Assembly: GCA_019648995.1 (NCBI GenBank)
Contig: BLXT01008064.1
Coordinates: 2,266,774 to 2,298,203 of the forward strand
Reading direction: 5' to 3'
From: Plakobranchus ocellatus
Taxonomy: Eukaryota > Mollusca > Gastropoda > Plakobranchidae
DNA length: 31,430 nt
A program made the translations under genes and the position numbers. Of the stretch, positions 29,001 through 31,430 are shown in pieces (within the stretch, counting starts at the first letter, position 1; each line of letters starts with the position of its first letter). The notes below the pieces were generated by a model. It saw only the letters and a program-made list of their open reading frames with translations. It made no database searches and had not been told where the DNA came from.

Positions 29001-31224
29001 CCTGGTCAACGCCTTCAGGTGTCAGTGTCAGCCTGGCTTTACAGGTGAGCTCACATCGGGAGTTATAAAACATCTCAACATGGGGCAACAACAAGCATCA
29101 CTGAAACTTAAAACCAAACATTGTTTACTTTCTCCAGAAGTCTTGTATTCATGTTTTCAAACAAGGCTGGGAAATCATGACAATGATGTAAAGAATTGTT
29201 TTGGTTAAATAATGACTGCCTTTTTTTATATATTTTTGTTTTTCTCCTGATAATTCAATTGTCCTTAGTAATTTGATTTTTAGGTGGGGGCAGCAGTAAA
29301 ACTTAATACAAGGGAAGATGAGGATCCAAATGTGTTTTCAAAAGCAATTACCTCTTGACCTATCACTTTAACAGCCTACCTAATATCAATCTGTGCGTGA
29401 CAGTTATATAAAAACACTTCATACAGTTGAAACATTGTGATGTGTTACAACTCTTCTAAAATTTAATATACATAAATACATGAGAATGTTCAATAAATGT
29501 TTCAAATGCAACCAATTTTTTTAGACAAAAAATTGAAACACTGATCTCTACGTATAATTGAAGAGGCACTCACGCCTAAAAACTAGCCCCGACACGTATA
29601 AGAGCCGACTCGTTTGTATAATAAAGAAATTGTTTATTCACTTGGTGTGAGACACTCTCAGTATAGAATAATTCACAGGAATGACTTCTGCTATCATGCT
29701 GACTTTATACCTCTCAATAGAAAAAGATTATGCCAGTTTTATTTTGTCCTCTTTTGTCATTCAAACAGGTTTGTAGGTTTTAGAACACATTCGCTAGTTA
29801 TCGCGGCACCAGTGTCTCCTCAAACGTTTTGATTAGAACTGACTTTTTAAATCTTCTACATGGGACCAGATCATACCATCTTCCCATAATATTCAAAACT
29901 AATACACAATGTTTCAACATTTTAAAAGATGCTTAGTAGAATGATGGTCAAACAAATATAATGAAAATTTCATAACTTTTCATAAGCTGTTTCCTATTGA
30001 CTACCTCAGGTGCAAATACAAGTCTCACAGCCGCCTTGATCAGTTCTTTAAAAAATGTCTTAATCTCTTCCAGGGGTGGCTTGCAGCATCGACATCAACG
30101 AATGCGACTCGAACCCATGCTCTAGTCAGGCCACTTGTGTTGAAGGCGTGAATACTTACGAATGTGTCTGTCCGCTCGGGTTTGAAGGTATAGTAGGCCG
30201 ATATCTGAGGAGATTCGTTCCCACTTATGAAACATATTTATATTTCTTTATCTCTTAAGGGTGATGGTGGCACAGTCGATAGCAAACCCACCCTGAGAGC
30301 TGTAGGGACCCTTGAGTCACGGGTCCGAGTCCGCCAGAGGCACTAGGGCTTAACGAAAGGCCTGAAAGCCTAAATTACTTTTTGCACATAGACAATTTAC
30401 AAAAAAAAACAACAAAAAAAAAAACTGCTTCTTCAATTTATAATGCCCTTCAAAAAAGATTTTTTATTGTTTTTGAACATTTCAATATGACATGAAATGT
30501 GTAAGGATTCATGATATATTCCTATGATTTTTGCTTTATAATAACAATTCTACTTCTTTAATAATTGGCTGAGTAAATTAAGATTCCTTTAGAACAATCA
30601 AACGAGTTAAGGTCGAAATAAGGCGAACAAAAGTAATGTAAACAAATTATGAAACCTAGGAATCCAACGAGATACTTATGTAAATCAATGTAAAACCCTT
30701 TCTTCATTATTTACATTATAAATGCCATGCATTGCCCTCTCTTCCAAGGTTCGGACTGCAGCACAGACATTGACGAGTGTGAGTCCAAGCCATGCCTGCA
30801 TGGCGGTACATGCATACAAGGTGAGCCGCCAACTTTCAACTGCTCCTGCCCTCCAGGGGTCACAGGTCAACTGTGTGAGGCTGTAGCCACGGCAACCTTC
30901 GACGGCTCTTCAGCATTAACCTTCAGGACAATCCCTCAACAAGATTCCTCCTCAACATCAGTACTTGGGTCTACCAGTACAATAAATCTTAAGAGAAAGA
31001 AGCGTGCTATTGAAAGCATATCACCTCAACGCCATCAAGTGGTTGGTTATCAAAGTCATAGTGTCTCACAAACATTGCACATCTCAAGGTGGAGACGCCA
31101 GGCCGTGAGACCAACACATGATAATATGGACAGCGTGGCAAACGAGAACCAGGTCCTATTCACGCAGATTCAGTTTACCTTCACCACAACAGTTCTAGAG
31201 GGAATACTCCTGGTAGTCACTGGG
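13989..31224 (+). CDS. Crumbs/Eyes-shut-like protein: signal peptide, 21 EGF modules, start of LamG (partial at 3' end)
   Basis: Fifteen exons join as 13989-14055, 19136-19386, 20482-20689, 21604-21810, 22927-23067, 23685-23898, 24728-25131, 25691-25813, 26541-26673, 27024-27169, 27468-27638, 28149-28379, 28931-29044, 30074-30187 and 30749-31224. All introns are GT-AG, all phases agree, and the sum is 3000 nt or 1000 codons. Residues 1-22 or so are a signal peptide (core [10 protein letters not shown]). Residues about 30-884 are 21 contiguous six-cysteine EGF modules, many with the calcium-type DxDEC/xINEC lead. About 889-1000 begin a laminin-G domain ([12 protein letters not shown], then EGILLVVTG). 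In the known family such proteins are apical membrane polarity determinants (Crumbs) or secreted photoreceptor-matrix proteins (EYS). Twelve modules fit the O-fucose consensus (C2, four residues, S/T, C3) and six the POGLUT1/Rumi O-glucose consensus CxSxPC. No cadherin, LRR or Notch-specific part is seen. The identity as Crumbs is inference, and the C-terminus is outside the window. Confidence 0.85.
14570..14665. repeat. (AAAT)n microsatellite, interrupted
   Basis: TAAATAAA units run from 14572 and grade into AAATT/AATA-rich sequence by 14660. Confidence 0.85.
14697..16262 (+). repeat. 51-bp minisatellite in intron 1, about 30 copies
   Basis: The unit contains TATCGCTCATCATCGGTTAC followed by CCTCACACAAACCCTCACAT and AGCACAACAC, 51 bases in all. 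Because 51 is 17 codons and the unit lacks stops, all three forward frames stay open for long stretches. One reads as the 17-residue repeat [18 protein letters not shown] 50-base variant (one base lost in ATTATGCTC) shifts the frame at several places. No splice sites join it to the EGF exons, so I treat it as non-coding. Confidence 0.95.
15452..15545. other. Assembly gap (94 N) inside the minisatellite
   Basis: Ninety-four Ns interrupt the repeat. The flanks break at adjacent unit positions, so an in-register filling would need about 50 or 101 bases, or more by multiples of 51. Ninety-four does not fit, so the gap size is an estimate and the true copy number is unknown. Confidence 0.95.
16270..19130. 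other. Remainder of intron 1, nothing recognised
   Basis: AT-rich sequence with A-rich patches near 17100-17400 (including a C run at about 17310-17321) and 17587-17610. No exon with an EGF cysteine pattern, RNA gene or mobile element could be recognised here. Confidence 0.4.
19136..19386 (+). CDS. Exon 2: EGF 1 and EGF 2
   Basis: Acceptor TTTGCTCCACAG, donor GAGAAG/GTAGGT. It encodes residues 23-106: a short linker, EGF1 ([26 protein letters not shown]) and EGF2 ([24 protein letters not shown]). It ends in phase 0, the only internal phase-0 junction in the gene. Confidence 0.88.
19387..20481 (+). other. Intron 2, nothing recognised
   Basis: AT-rich, poly-T and poly-A containing. It ends with TCCTATGTTCAG. 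No repeats or ORFs of note are seen. Confidence 0.6.
20482..20689 (+). CDS. Exon 3: EGF 3 and most of EGF 4
   Basis: Encodes [16 protein letters not shown] through CVCVPG, with donor CCAG/GTAAAA, phase 1. EGF3 carries the O-glucose consensus CLSNPC. EGF4 has a calcium-type DVDEC lead and the O-fucose site CANNGTC. Confidence 0.88.
20690..21603 (+). other. Intron 3, nothing recognised
   Basis: AT-rich. It ends with CTCTAATCAACAG. No repeat or RNA gene recognised. Confidence 0.6.
21604..21810 (+). CDS. Exon 4: end of EGF 4, EGF 5, start of EGF 6
   Basis: Starts GYTGALC, completing EGF4, then [16 protein letters not shown] to [10 protein letters not shown] (EGF5), then [18 protein letters not shown] (EGF6, first half). 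Donor GGAG/GTAAAA, phase 1. Confidence 0.88.
21811..22926 (+). other. Intron 4, contains antisense hydrophobic ORF
   Basis: GTAAAA start, ATCCTCAG end. The antisense ORF at 21978-22673 is listed separately. A tRNA-like stretch on the minus strand (ATTAATGCGTTGTCCTGCC, about 22420-22438) suggests an old SINE inside it, but no B box could be assigned. Confidence 0.6.
21978..22673 (-). other. Unassigned 231-codon antisense ORF, hydrophobic
   Basis: A minus-strand frame inside intron 4 stays open for 231 codons (the listed start is TTG; an in-frame stop lies near 22720, so up to about 245 codons are open). Several 18-25 residue hydrophobic stretches are present, for example around [20 protein letters not shown] near the N-terminal side, and it ends [12 protein letters not shown]. 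On the minus strand, a CTCCTCCTGTTTTAG just upstream looks like a 3' splice site. I recognise no family. It may be a nested exon, a decayed membrane-protein pseudogene, or a chance AT-rich frame. Confidence 0.25.
22927..23067 (+). CDS. Exon 5: end of EGF 6, start of EGF 7
   Basis: Acceptor AATCCTCAG, donor ACAG/GTGAGT, phase 1 at both ends. It encodes [16 protein letters not shown], then [12 protein letters not shown] to CRCATG. EGF7 has both an O-glucose (CGSKPC) and an O-fucose (CRNGATC) site. Confidence 0.88.
23068..23684 (+). other. Intron 5, contains a SINE-like segment
   Basis: GTGAGT start and CTCTTTTGCAG end. Apart from the SINE at 23478-23590 and a poly-T at 23408-23422, nothing is recognised. 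Confidence 0.6.
23478..23590 (+). mobile_element. tRNA-derived SINE-like segment
   Basis: A-box-like TGGCACATGGC at about 23482-23492 and B box GGGTTCGAGTATG at about 23538-23550, with tRNA-like spacing. The 3' body runs to about 23590. It could be a diverged relative of the copy at 30259. There is no clear tail. Confidence 0.5.
23685..23898 (+). CDS. Exon 6: end of EGF 7, EGF 8, first part of EGF 9
   Basis: FTGSNC closes EGF7. EGF8 is [16 protein letters not shown] to [13 protein letters not shown]9 begins [15 protein letters not shown] and is split after INDY. Donor ACAG/GTAAGT, phase 2, unlike the phase-1 norm. Confidence 0.88.
23899..24727 (+). other. Intron 6, with a splice-acceptor-bearing tandem array
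   Basis: GTAAGT start and TATATTCGCCAG end. The last 600 bases are largely a ~50-bp minisatellite. Confidence 0.7.
24100..24655 (+). repeat. ~50-bp minisatellite, about 11 copies, carrying TTCCTTTCAG in each well-kept unit
   Basis: The unit is ATCATTACTTTATAGATGTT, CATAGTTTCATAGTGTTTTC, TTCCTTTCAG. Copies differ by point changes and small insertions (one near 24290 is longer). Seven copies keep a pyrimidine tract plus CAG, ending at 24125, 24330, 24380, 24489, 24539, 24589 and 24639. Four others have lost it (CGG, CTT, TAG after purine, CAA). Confidence 0.9.
24728..25131 (+). CDS. Exon 7: end of EGF 9, EGF 10, EGF 11, start of EGF 12
   Basis: The longest internal exon. [12 protein letters not shown] closes EGF9. 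EGF10 starts [12 protein letters not shown] and has a C3-C4 loop of about 21 residues instead of about 8 before [15 protein letters not shown]11 is [12 protein letters not shown] to [12 protein letters not shown], also with a longer loop (13 residues). EGF12 starts [13 protein letters not shown]. Donor TCAG/GTAAGT, phase 1. Confidence 0.88.
25132..25690 (+). other. Intron 7, nothing recognised
   Basis: AT-rich. It ends CTATAATTTCAAG; the AAG acceptor is weaker than the others in this gene. Confidence 0.6.
25691..25813 (+). CDS. Exon 8: end of EGF 12, start of EGF 13
   Basis: Encodes [17 protein letters not shown] and then [18 protein letters not shown]. Phase 1 at both ends, donor CTTG/GTGAGA. 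CSNNSTC fits both an O-fucose site and an N-glycosylation sequon. Confidence 0.85.
25814..26540 (+). other. Intron 8, with a decayed SINE piece
   Basis: GTGAGA start, CTTCTTTATAG end. Only the segment at 26015-26085 is recognisable. Confidence 0.6.
26015..26085 (+). mobile_element. Diverged 5' part of the tRNA-derived SINE
   Basis: GGTGGCATAGTTGTAGCGAG with ACTCTCAAACCATAGGGACC aligns by eye with the first ~60 bases of the copy at 30259 (GGTGGCACAGTCGATAGC, then GCTGTAGGGACCC). The A box TGGCATAGTTG fits the consensus. The B box is not preserved. Confidence 0.4.
26541..26673 (+). CDS. Exon 9: end of EGF 13, start of EGF 14
   Basis: [15 protein letters not shown] closes EGF13. EGF14 begins [20 protein letters not shown] and is split before its fourth cysteine. 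Donor ACAG/GTATTA, phase 2. Confidence 0.85.
27024..27169 (+). CDS. Exon 10: end of EGF 14, start of EGF 15
   Basis: The acceptor CACTGTTCAG joins in phase 2 to give [16 protein letters not shown]15 is [16 protein letters not shown] to CLCAEG. Donor GAAG/GTAAAG, phase 1. The preceding intron (26674-27023, 350 bases) happens to be open in this frame from 26776 but is not bounded by a matching acceptor. Confidence 0.85.
27468..27638 (+). CDS. Exon 11: end of EGF 15, EGF 16 with Asn-rich loop
   Basis: YTGDDC closes EGF15. EGF16 is [12 protein letters not shown], then a 24-residue Asn/Thr-rich C3-C4 loop containing four N-glycosylation sequons (NYT, NNS, NIT, NTT), then CTCVPGFTG. Donor ACAG/GTAAGC, phase 1. 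The underlying DNA is AAC/ACC-rich, so the loop may have grown by triplet expansion. Confidence 0.85.
27639..28148 (+). other. Intron 11, with decayed tandem repeat and a duplicated acceptor
   Basis: GTAAGC start, TTCCATCCCAG end. A ~40-bp unit with the words ATAATGAAGTGCGCAA and TGCATAAAATAATG recurs loosely from 27730 to 27975. A near-copy of the exon 12 start lies at 28072-28091. Confidence 0.5.
27730..27975 (+). repeat. Decayed tandem repeat, unit about 40 bp, about 5-6 copies
   Basis: Words of the type TAATGAAGTGMGCAA followed by CAGA..CATTGCAT recur near 27758, 27797, 27857 and 27938. Divergence is high, so the borders are approximate. Confidence 0.35.
28149..28379 (+). CDS. Exon 12: end of EGF 16, EGF 17, EGF 18
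   Basis: GRLC closes EGF16. EGF17 is [17 protein letters not shown] to [13 protein letters not shown]18 is [16 protein letters not shown] to CPQGYAG. EGF18 has both O-glucose (CESMPC) and O-fucose sites. The donor GCAG/GTACTA is the weakest in the gene, phase 1. Confidence 0.86.
28380..28930 (+). other. Intron 12, with simple repeats
   Basis: Contains (TTTTA)n at about 28501-28580 and a G-rich run at 28586-28613. It ends TATTATTTCTGTAG. Confidence 0.65.
28501..28613. repeat. (TTTTA)n / (TTTA)n microsatellite followed by poly-G
   Basis: TTTTA and TTTA units run to about 28580, then GGGGGGGGAAGGGGAAAGGG and more G to 28613. Confidence 0.9.
28931..29044 (+). CDS. Exon 13: end of EGF 18, start of EGF 19
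   Basis: GRTC closes EGF18. EGF19 is [16 protein letters not shown] to CQPGFTG. Donor ACAG/GTGAGC. It is 114 bases, phase 1 at both ends, so it is a skippable cassette of 38 codons. Confidence 0.87.
29045..30073 (+). other. Intron 13, nothing recognised
   Basis: AT-rich. It ends AATCTCTTCCAG. No EGF cysteine pattern, repeat or RNA gene recognised. A missed phase 1-1 exon here cannot be excluded but I do not see one. Confidence 0.55.
30074..30187 (+). CDS. Exon 14: end of EGF 19, start of EGF 20
   Basis: GVAC closes EGF19. EGF20 is [16 protein letters not shown] to CPLGFEG. Donor GAAG/GTATAG. It is 114 bases and phase 1-1, the same length as exon 13. O-glucose (CDSNPC) and O-fucose (CSSQATC) sites are present. 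Confidence 0.87.
30188..30748 (+). other. Intron 14, contains a SINE
   Basis: GTATAG start and CTCTCTTCCAAG end. The SINE at 30259-30425 fills its first half; the rest (30426-30748) shows nothing recognisable. Confidence 0.65.
30259..30425 (+). mobile_element. tRNA-derived SINE, best-preserved copy in the window
   Basis: A box TGGCACAGTCGATAG (from 30268), B box GGGTCCGAGTCCGCC (from 30321), then CTTAACGAAAGGCCTGAAAG and an A-rich tail (30400-30425). A- and B-box fit and spacing match a tRNA head. The shared 3' tail with the minus-strand copy at 7905-8040 shows a family. It does not fold as a standard tRNA beyond the head region, so it is not a tRNA gene. Confidence 0.6.
30749..31224 (+). 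CDS. Exon 15: end of EGF 20, EGF 21, start of LamG with basic insertion
   Basis: GSDC closes EGF20. EGF21 is [16 protein letters not shown] to [10 protein letters not shown] (residues about 852-884). A LamG first strand [12 protein letters not shown] (about 890-901) is followed by about 70 residues with KRKKR at 923-927 (30991-31005) and RWRR at 955-958 (31087-31098), then the LamG strands QIQFTFTTT and EGILLVVTG. The chosen donor is GGG/GTAGGT (31224/31225), phase 0. A second GT at 31229 would give phase 1. Without splicing the frame stops at 31249-31251. Confidence 0.82.
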
Positions 31225-31289
31225 GTAGGTGCAAACTTTTACTTCATGTAAACTATTTCAAATGCACAGTAGTATTTTAAATAACTAAG

Positions 31290-31336
31290 AATAAAGTTTG
31301 TGCGATTAAATCTAAGATCACTTTTTCTAAAATAAA
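31290..31336 (+). promoter_or_regulatory. Two AATAAA poly(A)-signal hexamers after exon 15
   Basis: AATAAA at 31290-31295 and 31331-31336 lie 39 and 80 bases beyond the read-through stop codon. They could end a short transcript if the exon 15 donor is not used. AATAAA is common in AT-rich introns, so this is weak on its own. Confidence 0.3.
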
Positions 31337-31395
31337 AGGATTATTATTATTATATTATGCAACCATTAATGGAAATGTGCAATATTGTAATTGTG

Positions 31396-31396
<1 letters not shown>

Positions 31397-31430
<34 letters not shown>
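31397..31430. repeat. (ATT)n microsatellite cut by the window end
   Basis: Pure ATT units run from about 31397 to the last base. A shorter ATT run is at 31342-31353. Confidence 0.9.

Noticed and set aside
30259-30345. tRNA gene on the strength of A and B boxes
   Set aside because: No proper acceptor stem and cloverleaf; a shared tail with another copy and an A-rich 3' end make it a SINE.
13989-31224. Notch, Slit or CELSR identity
   Set aside because: LamG follows the EGF array directly, with no LNR, LRR or cadherin modules, and the EGF array starts right after the signal peptide.

Overview
This is a 31.4 kb piece of an animal nuclear genome. It is AT-rich, dense in microsatellites and minisatellites, and contains one large intron-rich gene plus tRNA-derived SINE copies and a broken Tc1-like transposase. 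The exon style (EGF modules separated mostly by phase-1 introns, GT-AG junctions, introns of 0.3-5 kb) and the repeat content suggest a marine invertebrate. A mollusc or another lophotrochozoan is my guess, but nothing in the sequence proves it. There is no bacterial, viral or organellar gene content.

Region 1 (1-13,900) contains no protein gene that I can recognise. It holds a composite trinucleotide block (690-1216), a decayed ~52-bp array (1445-1790), a nested CT-rich block (5264-5764), a 24-bp minisatellite (7215-7785), two SINE copies, the N-terminal part of a Tc1/mariner-type transposase (10205-10561, minus strand), an inverted-repeat cluster (11058-11443) and several simple repeats.

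Region 2 (13,989-31,224) is one plus-strand gene, reconstructed here as 15 exons whose phases all agree. They join into 3000 nt, or 1000 codons, open at the right edge of the window. The product has a signal peptide, 21 consecutive EGF-like modules (many of calcium-binding type, many carrying O-fucose and O-glucose consensus sites), and then the start of a laminin-G domain carrying an unusual ~70-residue basic insertion with two furin-like sites. Long EGF array then LamG, with no cadherin or LRR part, fits the Crumbs / Eyes-shut (EYS) group. Crumbs is the better guess, but the diagnostic C-terminus (transmembrane segment and PDZ-binding tail, or its absence) lies outside the window.

The introns are where most of the unusual structure sits. 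Intron 1 (5 kb) contains a 51-bp minisatellite of about 30 copies with an assembly gap inside it. Intron 6 contains a ~50-bp tandem array in which seven copies carry a pyrimidine tract plus CAG, that is, a ladder of decoy 3' splice sites in front of exon 7; one of them would give an in-frame 46-codon insertion. Intron 4 contains a 231-codon hydrophobic antisense ORF. Introns 5, 8 and 14 contain SINE copies. I found no entirely new biological system. The most testable novelties are the LamG insertion with furin-like sites and the splice-site minisatellite.
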